A stretch of DNA of 15,418 nt from Archangium sp. (GTDB taxonomy: Bacteria > Myxococcota > Myxococcia > Myxococcales > Myxococcaceae). The position numbers and the translations under genes are program-made. This document shows positions 8,541-15,418 of the stretch, in pieces (positions within the stretch are counted from its first letter, which is position 1; the number at the start of each line of letters is the position of its first letter). Location: the NCBI GenBank assembly GCA_016793525.1, contig JAEUJT010000479.1, positions 1-15,418 on the forward strand. The letters are read 5' to 3'. The notes beneath the pieces were generated by a model. That model worked only from the letters and a program-made list of their open reading frames with translations. It was not told where the DNA came from and searched no databases.

Positions 8541-10094
8541 CTACGCCGCCGGCATCGCCTCGCGCAGCCAGTCGCGCCGGTCGAGCACCCTGCAGCCGAT
8601 GGCGAAGGCCAGGTCTTCGTCGCCGATGGCCCGGTGCCCCTCGACGTCGGCCCGGGTACGCGCCAACTTGAGAATGCGGTCGAACGCCCGTGCCGACAGC
8701 CCGAAGCGCCGCACCGCGAGCTCGAGCTGTCGAGCCGCCGCTGGCGAGGTGACGCAGTGCCTGCGAACCAGCGCCGGGCCCATCTGGGCGTTGCAATACA
8801 CGCCTGGAACATCGTGGAATCGCTCGGCCTGGAGCGCTCTCGCCGCCTCGACCCGCGTGCGGTACCAGGCCGACGGCTTCTCCACGAGGTCGAGCTTGGT
8901 GATGGCGTGCACGTCGACCGGCCGGCACTCCAAGGAGATGTCGATGCGGTCGAGCAACGGCCCAGAGATCTTGGCGTGGTAGTCCAAGACCCGCTGCTTC
9001 GGGCACTGGCAGGCGCGACCCGGCACGTTGAAGTACCCGCACGGGCACGGGTTCATCGCGGCGATGAGCATCACCTGGCACGGGTAGGTGACGTGGAGGG
9101 TGGCGCGCGCGAGCCGAACCACGCCTTCTTCGAGCGGCTGGCGGAGCACCTCGAGCACGTTGCGCCGAAACTCCGGCAGCTCGTCGAGGAACAGCACCCC
9201 GCGGTGCGCGAGGGAGAGCTCTCCGGGCCGCGCCATCGGGCCTCCACCCACCAGGCCGGCGTCGGAGATGGTGTGGTGCGGCGCGCGAAACGGCCGCTGC
9301 TGAATCAGCCCCGGCCCGCCGGCCAACAGCCCCAGCACCGAGGCCACGGTGGTGACCTCGAGCGCCTCTTCGAAGCCCATCGAGGGGAGAATGGTCGGCA
9401 GCCGTCGCGCCAGCATCGTCTTGCCCGAGCCCGGCGCCCCGCACAGCAGCGCGTTGTGCCCGCCCGCCGCCGCGAGCTCGAGCGCGTCTTTCACGTCGTG
9501 CTGGCCGCGCACGTCGCACATGTCGAGCGGGCTCCCGGCGGCTCGCGCCGAGCCACTGCGCCGTACGTGGGGAGCCACCGGCTCGTCGCCGGTGAAGTGC
9601 AGCACCGCCTCGTGGAGCGTGCGCACGGGGAGCACCTCGAGGCCGCTCACGAGCGCCGCCTCGTCGGCGTTCGCCTCGGGCACCATCACCCCGCGGAACC
9701 CGGCCTTGCGCGCCGCCACCGCGAGCGGGAGCACGCCGCGAATGGGCTTCACCTCGCCGTCGAGCGAGAGCTCTCCGCCGAAGAGGTAGGGCGTCAGCGC
9801 TTCGTGGGTGAGGTGCCCCGACGACGCGAGAATGCCCAGCGCGATGGGCAGCTCGAAGGTGGCGCCCTCTTTCTTCAGGTCGGCCGGCGCCAGGTTCACG
9901 GTGATGCGCTTCTGCGGCAGCGCGTATTCACCGTTTTTCAGCGCGGAGATGACGCGCACCTTGCTCTCCCGCGCCGCGCCCTCGGGGAGCCCCACCACGT
10001 TGAAGAAGGGCAGGCCCAGCGACATGTCGACCTCGACGTCGACCACCAGCGCCTCGATGCCCACCACCGTCGCCGACTTGATCCGCGCCAACAT
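8541..10094 (-). CDS. yifB: YifB/ComM family Mg-chelatase-like AAA+ ATPase
   Basis: 517 residues, full length for the family. Residues 1-165 form the ChlI-type (Lon-like) N-terminal domain (LARIKSATVVGIEALVVDVEVD, VVGLPEGAARESKVRV, LFGGELSLDGEVKPIRG). The AAA+ domain has Walker A GAPGSGKT (219-226), Walker B GVLFLDE (299-305), FRAPHHTISDAGLVGGG and the family's cysteine pattern CPCGY...CQCP (350-365). The C-terminal Mg-chelatase-like domain includes ISGPLLDRIDISLE and the lid LSARAFDRILKLARTRAD. ComM is a branch-migration helicase that extends heteroduplexes during natural transformation; whether this copy does so is inference. The ATG has a strong Shine-Dalgarno (GGGAGGT, 5 nt spacing), and a sigma-54-like promoter lies 31 nt upstream of it. 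The gene is divergent from dut. Confidence 0.96.
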   Translation of the reverse strand: MLARIKSATVVGIEALVVDVEVDMSLGLPFFNVVGLPEGAARESKVRVISALKNGEYALPQKRITVNLAPADLKKEGATFELPIALGILASSGHLTHEALTPYLFGGELSLDGEVKPIRGVLPLAVAARKAGFRGVMVPEANADEAALVSGLEVLPVRTLHEAVLHFTGDEPVAPHVRRSGSARAAGSPLDMCDVRGQHDVKDALELAAAGGHNALLCGAPGSGKTMLARRLPTILPSMGFEEALEVTTVASVLGLLAGGPGLIQQRPFRAPHHTISDAGLVGGGPMARPGELSLAHRGVLFLDELPEFRRNVLEVLRQPLEEGVVRLARATLHVTYPCQVMLIAAMNPCPCGYFNVPGRACQCPKQRVLDYHAKISGPLLDRIDISLECRPVDVHAITKLDLVEKPSAWYRTRVEAARALQAERFHDVPGVYCNAQMGPALVRRHCVTSPAAARQLELAVRRFGLSARAFDRILKLARTRADVEGHRAIGDEDLAFAIGCRVLDRRDWLREAMPAA

Positions 10095-10099
10095 GGCTC

Positions 10100-10106
10100 A
10101 CCTCCC
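10100..10106 (-). promoter_or_regulatory. Strong ribosome binding site of yifB
   Basis: The minus strand reads GGGAGGT, 5 nt before the ATG at 10094. It is the clearest Shine-Dalgarno in the window and fixes the yifB start. Confidence 0.8.
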
Positions 10107-10124
10107 AGAACGAGGAGCCAGTGA

Positions 10125-10139
10125 GCAACGGGTGGGCCA
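10125..10139 (-). promoter_or_regulatory. Candidate sigma-54 (-24/-12) promoter for yifB
   Basis: The minus strand reads TGGCCC-ACCCG-TTGC followed by TCACTG. Its hexamer, spacing and -12 box equal those of the element at 1485-1499, and identity continues for several bases past the -12 box (TTGCTCA, one difference, then TG). Predicted initiation is near 10114, about 20 nt before the ATG and just upstream of the Shine-Dalgarno. A perfect 13-nt palindrome lies further upstream at 10158-10170. Confidence 0.5.
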
Positions 10140-10157
10140 GGCGTTTTCTCACCGCGC

Positions 10158-10170
10158 GAGAGCGGCTCTC
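10158..10170. promoter_or_regulatory. Perfect palindrome in the yifB-dut divergent gap
   Basis: GAGAGC-G-GCTCTC has 6-nt arms around one base and lies between the divergent yifB and dut genes, 64 nt upstream of the yifB ATG and 54 nt upstream of the dut ATG. It could be an operator for either gene. It does not resemble the CCAG/CTGG repeats near the two-component genes. Confidence 0.3.
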
Positions 10171-10223
10171 CCCGAGGCGTGGGCGCTGGCACACCGGCGC
10201 CGCAGCTGGTAGCGAAACCGCCC

Positions 10224-10682
10224 ATGACTCAGCGCTCGAGCCGGCTCGAAGTTCAGGTGCGCCGCGTGCGGCCGTCGACGTTGCCGCTGCCCGCGTACCA
10301 AACGGTGCTGTCGGCTGGCGCTGACCTGGTGGCCGATGTCGAGAGTGACGTGACGCTGGCGCCGCTGCAGCGCCGGTTGATTCCCACGGGGTTGGCGGTC
10401 GCGCTTCCAGCCGGCTTCGAAGGGCAGATTCGCCCGCGCTCGGGGCTCGCGGCGAAGCACGGCCTGACCTGCCTCAACGCCCCGGGCACCATCGACGCCG
10501 ACTACCGCGGTGAGGTGCAGGTGCTGCTCGTGAATCTGTCGGATCAGCCGGCAGTCATTCGCCGCGGTGACCGCGTCGCTCAGCTCGTGGTCGCGCCAGT
10601 CGCGCAGGCCGAGTTCGTCGAAGTCACGACGCTGTCTGAAACAGCGCGCGGCGAAGGCGGCTTCGGCTCCACCGGACGCTGA
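10224..10682 (+). CDS. dut: Deoxyuridine 5'-triphosphate nucleotidohydrolase (dUTPase)
   Basis: 152 residues, the length of the homotrimeric dUTPase family. It hydrolyses dUTP to dUMP and pyrophosphate, keeping uracil out of DNA and supplying the dTMP precursor. All five family motifs are present: SAGADL (30-35), [12 protein letters not shown] (51-62), [10 protein letters not shown] (71-80), [14 protein letters not shown] (85-98, with catalytic D91) and the C-terminal loop [10 protein letters not shown] (142-151) that closes over the active site. I chose ATG 10224 over an in-frame ATG 45 nt upstream because the family's N-terminal strand (LEVQVRRV) begins just after it. No clear Shine-Dalgarno is visible. 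The gene converges on the pilin-like gene with a 39-nt gap that shows no obvious terminator hairpin. Confidence 0.95.
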   Translation: MTQRSSRLEVQVRRVRPSTLPLPAYQTVLSAGADLVADVESDVTLAPLQRRLIPTGLAVALPAGFEGQIRPRSGLAAKHGLTCLNAPGTIDADYRGEVQVLLVNLSDQPAVIRRGDRVAQLVVAPVAQAEFVEVTTLSETARGEGGFGSTGR

Positions 10683-10721
10683 AAGACGCACTCGACGCGA
10701 CGCTCAGCCCAGAACCCGAGG

Positions 10722-11396
10722 CTACGGGCAGATGACATCGTCGTAGACGTTGAAGGGCTCGCCCGGGCCGGCATTGATGCCATCGTTGCAGAGTGCGTCA
10801 GACACCGAGGCCACCCAGCTCGTCACGTACCAACTGTCGTTGGCGCCATCCAAATCGATGGACCCGGCGCCGTAGGCGCAGAACCCTCCGTTGGCGCCGG
10901 CGATGATGGCGTTTGGCCCGTTCATCGAGGCGGAGCACTCGGTGCCCGGCGGCGTGCCGTTTGAGGACGAGGGCTTGAGCGTGGGCGTCGCGCTCGAGGC
11001 TTCGACATTGGGCATCGGGCTCGCGCCCTGAAACTTGAAGAGGTCGACCTGGAACCCGTAGGTCGTGCTGGTGGGCGCCGAGGCACTCGCCGCGGAGCGG
11101 ATCTGCGCATTGGCGATGTTATTCGACGTACCGTACGCGTAGCGATTCCCTCGCTCGGGGAGAAAGCCCGCTGCGGCGAGAGCGCTCGTGTAGTCCTCTT
11201 TTTCGGCGTGGTACGACTTCTCGGCGAGGAAGATCGCGCGGAGGTTGGCGCGCACCTCGCTCTTCTTCGAGCGCGACTGGAACCTGATCAAGTTGGGGAT
11301 CGCGACCGCCGACAAGATGCCGACGATGGCCACCACGATCATCAGCTCGATCAACGTGAAGCCAGCCGAGAGGTGTGCCTTGTGCGCACGTTTCAT
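10722..11396 (-). CDS. Type IV pilin-like protein (prepilin)
   Basis: 224 residues. A short basic leader (MKRAHKAHLSAG) is followed by the class III signal FTLIELMIVVAIVGILSAVA. The prepilin peptidase should cut after G12, leaving N-methyl-Phe13 and the conserved Glu at mature position 5 (E17). The hydrophobic helix continues into an amphipathic helix (FQSRSKKSEVRANLRAIFLAEKSYHAEK), as in pilins and type II secretion pseudopilins. The C-terminal domain has four cysteines (C154, C173, C203, C223), enough for two disulfides, and a GSIDLDGANDSW stretch like that of myxobacterial pilins. At about 212 mature residues it could be a major or minor pilin. No pil assembly gene is adjacent, so it may be an accessory subunit. 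The leader supports ATG 11396, but no Shine-Dalgarno is visible. Confidence 0.88.
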   Translation of the reverse strand: MKRAHKAHLSAGFTLIELMIVVAIVGILSAVAIPNLIRFQSRSKKSEVRANLRAIFLAEKSYHAEKEDYTSALAAAGFLPERGNRYAYGTSNNIANAQIRSAASASAPTSTTYGFQVDLFKFQGASPMPNVEASSATPTLKPSSSNGTPPGTECSASMNGPNAIIAGANGGFCAYGAGSIDLDGANDSWYVTSWVASVSDALCNDGINAGPGEPFNVYDDVICP

Positions 11397-11514
11397 CGTT
11401 TGAGCATAGCCGAGTCGGCCCGCCGGAGCACGGGGGCGCATGTCTGGTGAGTCGCGTGAACCAGCGCCAGGTTTGGCGTCGTGGGCCCGGGGCCGATTCA
11501 GGTGGCTCCGAGGT

Positions 11515-11946
11515 CTACGCCGCGTCGGGAGGCCAGGAGATTGGCTGGCGGAGCACGACGAGCCGCGAGAGCGTGGCGAGCCGCGCCGAGTCGAGCTCGA
11601 GGCGAATGCCCAGCCCAGGCCGCTGCCGCAATGAGTGTCGCGGCACCGACACCGCCCACGCCACCTTCCCGCGCAGGGCCAGGGGTTGTGCGTTGGGCCA
11701 GCTCAGCTCGAGCTGTACCGGCTTGCCGATCTGCGCAGTCGAGTTCGTCACCACGAAGATGCCGCACAGCGCCCCGTCGGCGCCGACGCACAAGCAGTGC
11801 TCCGCGTTCACGTCGAGCCGCACCGCCAAGCGCCCGTCGGAGCCGAGGGTCGCCTCGATGCGCGGCTCGAGCAGCTGTGCGTTCGATGGGCGTGTCTCGT
11901 AGACGACGCTGGCGCTGGTGGTTCGTTGGGGGGTGCTCTTGGCCAT
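11515..11946 (-). CDS. PilZ-like domain protein (degenerate c-di-GMP motif)
   Basis: 143 residues. Residues about 36-118 read like a PilZ barrel of the myxobacterial type: GRLAVRLDV, then GIFVVTNSTAQIGKPVQLELSWP, LRGKVAWAV and GLGIRLE. Canonical PilZ domains bind c-di-GMP through an RxxxR motif and a following (D/N)xSxxG. Here an arginine pair lies at R39/R43 (RLAVR), but the second motif is DGALCG (58-63), lacking the serine. Binding of c-di-GMP is therefore doubtful. An in-frame GTG at 11958 overlaps the upstream stop, but GAGGA 5 nt before ATG 11946 favours the latter. It follows the 440-residue membrane protein gene by 8 nt, so the two are probably one operon. The pilin-like gene lies 118 nt further on. 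Confidence 0.7.
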   Translation of the reverse strand: MAKSTPQRTTSASVVYETRPSNAQLLEPRIEATLGSDGRLAVRLDVNAEHCLCVGADGALCGIFVVTNSTAQIGKPVQLELSWPNAQPLALRGKVAWAVSVPRHSLRQRPGLGIRLELDSARLATLSRLVVLRQPISWPPDAA

Positions 11947-11951
11947 GCGAG

Positions 11952-11956
11952 TCCTC
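11952..11956 (-). promoter_or_regulatory. Ribosome binding site deciding the PilZ-like start
   Basis: GAGGA on the minus strand, 5 nt before ATG 11946. It overlaps the stop codon region of the preceding gene and argues against the alternative GTG at 11958. Confidence 0.5.
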
Positions 11957-13277
11957 ACTCCACCGAGATGATCTGCCCGTCTGACACGAACACGACCAGC
12001 TGTTGGCCGGCGGCCAAGGTACCGACGCGCAGGCCCATCGCCGACACCTGAACCGCGAAGTCTTCGGCCGCCTTGAGGCGCTCGTCTTTCGAGAGGGCTT
12101 GCCAGCGCGCGGGGTCGATCTGACCGGAGAAGTTGCGCGGGTTCCGCTGCGGCGCAACAGCGCCCGAGAGGAGGAATGGCGACAGCTTCGAGAGCGCCTG
12201 GCTGCTCAGCGGCTCGTTCGCCCCTTCGTCGGGCATGATCACGCTCTTGCCCCAGCTGAGGAGCCCGGCGGCGAGGAGCACGACCACCAGCCCGACCGCC
12301 CGCCCATCGATGGAGCGCCCGCGGAACCGGTCGAGATTGAGGCCCGCGGCGAAGCGCTTCGTCGACGCCTTCTTCGGGGCGGGGCCCACTTCGTCGCTCT
12401 CATCGACGGGAGGCAGGTTGCCGGGGACACCAAGCGTGGTGGCGAAGCGCTCCTCGAGCGCGGCGTCGTTCTCGCGCGCCGGAGCCATGGCCTTGTACAG
12501 CTTGTCGTCGACCGCGGCCCAGGCGGGGTCGCGCGTCAGGGGGTCGAAGCCAGAGAGGCCGGCGAGGCGCGCCATGTTGTCGTTGATGGCCTCGTTGAAG
12601 CGAATCGTCGCCGCCAGAATCGCCGGGTCGAGCAGCTTGGCTCGAAGCGTGAGCTTCACGTACCGGGCCTCGGGCAGGAGCCCCGAAGTCAGCAGCGCGT
12701 CGAGGCTTTCGAAGCCCTGCACGCGGAGCATCGCGTCTTCCATGAAGGTCACCGCGCGGTTGCGCGTCACCCGATCGACGAAGATCGACGGGAGCGCCTC
12801 GCCGAACAGCCGCTGGAGCGGCACCTCCGACGCCTCGCCCGGCCGAACGAAGAAGCTCATCGCCCGGGTCAGCAAGAACTCGATGCGGTCGACCCGAAGC
12901 ACGTCGTCTCCCACGAAGCGGCCCAGCATCGCGGCGTAGTCGAGCAAGGCCACCGGCGCGACCTTCGCCGCGTCGAGGTTGTTGCGGAACCACCGCATCG
13001 GCAGCTGCGCGTCGAGCGACACGACCTGCCGCTCGAGCTTGGGTGAGGCAAGCTGGAGCGCGGCGACGGCGCGGATGAAGTCTCCGCTCTCGAGCGTCAA
13101 CAGCGCGTCGAAGTCGCGCGCGAGCCGGGCGCGTTGATCAGTCAGCGCTTGGATCTCGGAGGCTCCGGGCAGCAGCGTCGCCAACACGTCGATGATGCGG
13201 CTCACCGCGCGGAAGGCGTCGGCGGCGCGTTGAGACGTCGCGACGGCCTTGCTCAGCTCTTCTGACGGTTCGGCCAT
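11955..13277 (-). CDS. Single-pass membrane protein of unknown function
   Basis: 440 residues; I do not recognise the family. The first 320 residues are mostly helical and soluble, rich in Leu, Ala and Arg, with no catalytic motif I can identify. A charged linker (290-325) leads to one transmembrane helix at about 327-345 (AVGLVVVLLAAGLLSWG). The last 95 residues, including a Trp-containing KDERLKAAEDFAVQVSAMG helix and a final strand pair ending QLVVFVSDGQIISVE, should lie on the other side of the membrane. With no signal peptide, the long N-terminal part is probably cytoplasmic. ATG 13277 is preferred over an in-frame upstream start at 13304. It precedes the PilZ-like gene closely. Involvement in pili or motility is only suggested by position. 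Confidence 0.75.
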   Translation of the reverse strand: MAEPSEELSKAVATSQRAADAFRAVSRIIDVLATLLPGASEIQALTDQRARLARDFDALLTLESGDFIRAVAALQLASPKLERQVVSLDAQLPMRWFRNNLDAAKVAPVALLDYAAMLGRFVGDDVLRVDRIEFLLTRAMSFFVRPGEASEVPLQRLFGEALPSIFVDRVTRNRAVTFMEDAMLRVQGFESLDALLTSGLLPEARYVKLTLRAKLLDPAILAATIRFNEAINDNMARLAGLSGFDPLTRDPAWAAVDDKLYKAMAPARENDAALEERFATTLGVPGNLPPVDESDEVGPAPKKASTKRFAAGLNLDRFRGRSIDGRAVGLVVVLLAAGLLSWGKSVIMPDEGANEPLSSQALSKLSPFLLSGAVAPQRNPRNFSGQIDPARWQALSKDERLKAAEDFAVQVSAMGLRVGTLAAGQQLVVFVSDGQIISVE

Positions 13278-13411
13278 GAGTGTTCCAGTGTTGCACACTC
13301 TCACAGGACTTCAGACGCCGTTCGCGCTGGTGGTGCCGCCGAAGTATGGGCGGGGTGATGCCGCGCCAGCCTTGCTTCCGAGCAGCGCACCGCTACCGTG
13401 GGGCTCCGCTC
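13278..13411. other. Divergent promoter region
   Basis: 134 nt separate the minus-strand 440-residue membrane protein gene from the plus-strand lipoprotein gene. Promoters for both must lie here unless the lipoprotein starts at ATG 13358. I found no convincing -35/-10 pair or sigma-54 element. Confidence 0.5.
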
Positions 13412-14110
13412 GTGTCCTCCATTCCGCGCACTGGTCTGTGTCTCGTCGGCCTCCTCTTGGGGAGTGGGTGCGCCACGGCCGCGCTCATCGGAGCGCCCCC
13501 CGTGGTGGCCGAGGCGAGCGGCGCCGCCAGGGTGGTGGTGGTGGAGCCTCCGGCCGAGCTGCTGCCCCGGCCGACGTTGCCCGCTGGCCAGGCGCCGGGG
13601 CTCTTCACGCAAGGCGACGTGTTGGCCGACGTGTACGCGCGGCTCCCGGCGGCGGTGCACAAGCTGCGCCCGGCGTGGCAGGTGCGCACCACGAGCGGCG
13701 CGCGGCAGCTCCAGGGGCCGGTGGCGCTGGTGCGTACAACGATCGAGCGCAGCGACGTGGCGCAGAGCGACCGCACGCTCAAGAACACCGCCTTCGCCTT
13801 CGGCGTCTTCATCTGGCCGCTGCTGATCTGGGCCGGCCAGCCCATCACCGAGACCTATCGGGTCGACGGGTTTCTCGAGCGCTACGACGTCGACGGGGCG
13901 TCGGTGCTGTCGCGGCTGATGAAGGCTCCCGGCCAGGCGGCCCCGGCGGTGAACGTCGAAGACCTGACGCCGCGCGACCAGGCACTGGCGCTCGAGGTGA
14001 CCTACGAAGAGGGCCTGTTGGCCGATGAATCGCCGCGCACCAGCGTGCTGGTCGAGGGCGTCGTGGCCCGGTTGGCGGCGGCAGTGGTGGCCATCGTCGA
14101 AGAGCCGTAA
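13412..14110 (+). CDS. Putative outer-membrane lipoprotein, unknown family
   Basis: 232 residues from GTG 13412. This start gives a classic lipoprotein signal: short basic n-region (MSSIPRTG), hydrophobic core (LCLVGLLLG) and SGC, with C20 as the lipidated residue. An in-frame ATG at 13358 would add 18 residues ahead of it. The mature protein has an Ala/Pro-rich stretch (20-65), then a mixed region and a second hydrophobic segment (NTAFAFGVFIWPLLIWAG, 125-142) that could insert in a membrane or be a buried strand. After it come TETYRVDGFLERYDVDG and an Ala/Val-rich C-terminal helix. I recognise no known fold. The DUF971 gene begins 9 nt after its stop, and the PEGA gene follows in the same direction. 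Confidence 0.72.
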   Translation: MSSIPRTGLCLVGLLLGSGCATAALIGAPPVVAEASGAARVVVVEPPAELLPRPTLPAGQAPGLFTQGDVLADVYARLPAAVHKLRPAWQVRTTSGARQLQGPVALVRTTIERSDVAQSDRTLKNTAFAFGVFIWPLLIWAGQPITETYRVDGFLERYDVDGASVLSRLMKAPGQAAPAVNVEDLTPRDQALALEVTYEEGLLADESPRTSVLVEGVVARLAAAVVAIVEEP

Positions 14111-14119
14111 GACACGGGC

Positions 14120-14467
14120 ATGAGCTTCTGGGACTCCATCAAGCCGGCGACGCGCGCGCCCGTGGCCACGGCGGTCGATCTCCAGGCCGACCAGAAGACG
14201 GTGAAGGTGGCGTGGTCCGACGGAGTCGCGACCGAGGTCTCCGCGCGAGCGCTGCGCCAGTATTGCCCCTGCGCCGAGTGCGTCGAGGAATGGAGCGGCC
14301 GCCGCACCTACGACGTCGCCACCATTCCCGCCGAGCTGAAGGTGCTCGAGCTGGCTCCAGTGGGGAACTACGCGGTGACGTTCACCTTCGGCGATCTGCA
14401 CCGCACGGGCATCTACAACTGGGAGTACCTGCGCCAGCTGTCGACCCACGGAGCGGCCCCGGCATGA
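14120..14467 (+). CDS. DUF971 (gamma-butyrobetaine hydroxylase N-terminal-like) protein
   Basis: 115 residues, a stand-alone DUF971 domain. Diagnostic stretches are VAWSDGVATEVSARALRQYCPCAECVEEWSG (30-60, cysteines C49, C51 and C54), VGNYAVTFTFGDLHRTGIYNWEYLRQL (81-107) and H94. In eukaryotic gamma-butyrobetaine hydroxylase the equivalent N-terminal domain binds zinc through such Cys/His residues. Bacterial stand-alone versions often occur beside or fused to Fe-S carrier proteins of the Mrp/ApbC type, but none is adjacent here. The function is unknown, with metal binding likely. The ATG is 9 nt after the lipoprotein stop, and its own stop overlaps the next start (ATGA), so it sits in the middle of a three-gene operon. 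Confidence 0.88.
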   Translation: MSFWDSIKPATRAPVATAVDLQADQKTVKVAWSDGVATEVSARALRQYCPCAECVEEWSGRRTYDVATIPAELKVLELAPVGNYAVTFTFGDLHRTGIYNWEYLRQLSTHGAAPA

Positions 14468-15021
14468 CCGACGACGAGTGGAAGCCGACCGGCCCGACGA
14501 TGTCGAGCGATGGGAGCCTCGAGGGTCGCTTCGATCAAGTCGCGCCGACCACCGAGCGTCCGCCCGCAGAGGCGCCGCTCGAGCTCGAGGCGCGGCCCGC
14601 CGTCGAGGGCCACGTGTGGGACGGCCCGGAGGTCCCCGAGGCGCCACCCCCGAAGTCGGCGCTGCGGATGCTGGTGGTGGTGCTGCTGTTGGCGCTGGTG
14701 TTGATCTCCGGCGGCGCGTTTCTGCTTCTGGGCACCACGGCGCCCGCGACGCCCCACCGGCCGGTGATCCCCGACGGGGTGCACACCCCGCCGGCGGTCG
14801 AGGCGCTGCTTCCCTCGCTTCACCACTCGGCGATTGTCGACAGCACGCCTCCCGGCGCGAGCATTCTGGTCAACGGCGAAGTGGTCGGCGTCACGCCATG
14901 GGCTGGAGACAACGTGTGGGGCAATGTCGAGGTGGAGCTGCGGCTGAAGGGCTTTCAGCCGTGGAGGGGCCGCCTGTCGGGCGCTGGTGAGTCGTCGCTC
15001 TCGGCCACCCTGAAGCGCTAG
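14464..15021 (+). CDS. PEGA-domain membrane protein
   Basis: 185 residues. An acidic, Pro-rich cytoplasmic region (1-64) is followed by one transmembrane helix ([24 protein letters not shown], 67-90). A Pro-rich linker leads to a PEGA domain at about 123-180: [21 protein letters not shown], then [23 protein letters not shown] domains are small beta modules found outside the membrane, often in myxobacterial kinases and surface proteins, and probably bind envelope polymers or proteins. The start codon overlaps the DUF971 stop as ATGA, so translation is coupled. No enzyme domain is present. The gene converges on phoH with 12 nt to the nearer copy of the duplicated phoH tail and 27 nt to the phoH stop itself. 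Confidence 0.87.
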   Translation: MTDDEWKPTGPTMSSDGSLEGRFDQVAPTTERPPAEAPLELEARPAVEGHVWDGPEVPEAPPPKSALRMLVVVLLLALVLISGGAFLLLGTTAPATPHRPVIPDGVHTPPAVEALLPSLHHSAIVDSTPPGASILVNGEVVGVTPWAGDNVWGNVEVELRLKGFQPWRGRLSGAGESSLSATLKR

Positions 15022-15033
15022 CAGCGAGCCGGT

Positions 15034-15063
15034 TCATTCGACGGCGTGTCACTCGACGGCGTG
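15034..15063 (-). repeat. 15-nt tandem duplication including the phoH stop codon
   Basis: On the minus strand CACGCCGTCGAGTGA (15063-15049) is followed at once by CACGCCGTCGAATGA (15048-15034), with one mismatch. Each copy spells His-Ala-Val-Glu-stop in the phoH frame. The first copy ends the real gene; the second is a non-coding echo. Confidence 0.85.
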
Positions 15064-15418
15064 CGCTTTGTCGTAGGCGCGCAGCACCGCTTGCACCACC
15101 GGGTGCCGCACCACGTCGACGTCGGTGAAATCGGCGAAGGCCACGCCCTCGACCCCGCGGAGGATGCGCTGGGCGTGTACCAGGCCCGAGGTCTTGCCCA
15201 CCGGCAGGTCGATCTGCGTCACGTCGCCTGTCACCACGGCCTGCGAGCGTTGGCCCAAGCGGGTGAGGAACATCTTCATCTGCTCGACGGTGGCGTTCTG
15301 CGCCTCGTCGAGAATGGCGAAGCAGTCGTTGAGGGTGCGGCCGCGCATGAAGGCCAGGGGCGCGACCTCGATGGTGCCCTGCTCGAGGAAGAGCTGGGCG
15401 CGCTCGCTGTCCATCATG
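15049..15418 (-). CDS. phoH: PhoH family ATPase, C-terminal part (runs off the right edge)
   Basis: The last 122 codons of a PhoH-like P-loop protein, cut by the window edge. The visible part has [29 protein letters not shown], the Walker B region FAILDEAQN (34-42), [11 protein letters not shown], the [11 protein letters not shown] signature (62-72) and [18 protein letters not shown] near the end. The Walker A motif would lie outside the window. PhoH proteins are ATP-binding RNA-associated proteins, often encoded beside the endoribonuclease YbeY, but that neighbour would lie outside this window. The final codons and stop are repeated directly downstream in a tandem duplication that leaves the protein unchanged. 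Confidence 0.93.
   Translation of the reverse strand, partial: MMDSERAQLFLEQGTIEVAPLAFMRGRTLNDCFAILDEAQNATVEQMKMFLTRLGQRSQAVVTGDVTQIDLPVGKTSGLVHAQRILRGVEGVAFADFTDVDVVRHPVVQAVLRAYDKAHAVE

Noticed and set aside
10187..10201. TGGCAC upstream of dut on the plus strand as a sigma-54 -24 box
   Set aside because: The -12 position reads CGCC rather than TTGC, so the second half of the promoter is missing.
11465..11478. Small hairpin CGCCA-GGTT-TGGCG between the PilZ-like and pilin-like genes
   Set aside because: The stem is only 5 bp and no U-run follows in the minus direction, so it is not a convincing terminator.

Overview
The window looks like chromosomal DNA from a myxobacterium or close relative (Myxococcota). 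The DNA is very GC-rich, with strong G/C third-position bias. Typical protein types for the group are packed together: a Ser/Thr kinase with an N-terminal zinc ribbon, a receiver-DUF4388-roadblock protein, a soluble NtrB/NtrC-type pair, a divergent PilZ protein, a PEGA-domain protein and a type IV pilin-like protein. No rRNA, tRNA, IS element, phage or CRISPR array was seen.

Layout. From 1 to 10,094 every gene is on the minus strand. Read in the direction of transcription they are: a YifB/ComM AAA ATPase; a membrane Ser/Thr protein kinase; E1-alpha and E1-beta of a 2-oxo-acid dehydrogenase; a DoxX membrane protein; a PAS histidine kinase; an NtrC-family sigma-54 activator; a 280-nt regulatory gap; the receiver-DUF4388-roadblock protein; and the start of a second DUF4388-like gene, which overlaps it by ATGA. 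dut is divergent from yifB at 10,224. A minus-strand block follows: a pilin-like gene, a PilZ-like gene and a 440-residue membrane protein of unknown function. From 13,412 a plus-strand trio encodes a lipoprotein, a DUF971 protein and a PEGA-domain membrane protein. The 3' part of phoH enters on the minus strand at the right edge.

How they may work together. The histidine kinase and NtrC-type regulator are 3 nt apart and almost certainly form one two-component system. Downstream lies a sigma-54-like promoter (TGGCCC-N5-TTGC) 33 nt before the start codon of the receiver-DUF4388-roadblock gene. Two inverted repeats upstream of it could be enhancer sites, and a 13-mer from one of them recurs just upstream of the histidine kinase gene. 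A nearly identical promoter element lies 31 nt before yifB. This suggests a small sigma-54 circuit that also produces a roadblock-domain output protein. The E1 pair has no E2 or E3 nearby and shares an apparent operon with a protein kinase and DoxX.
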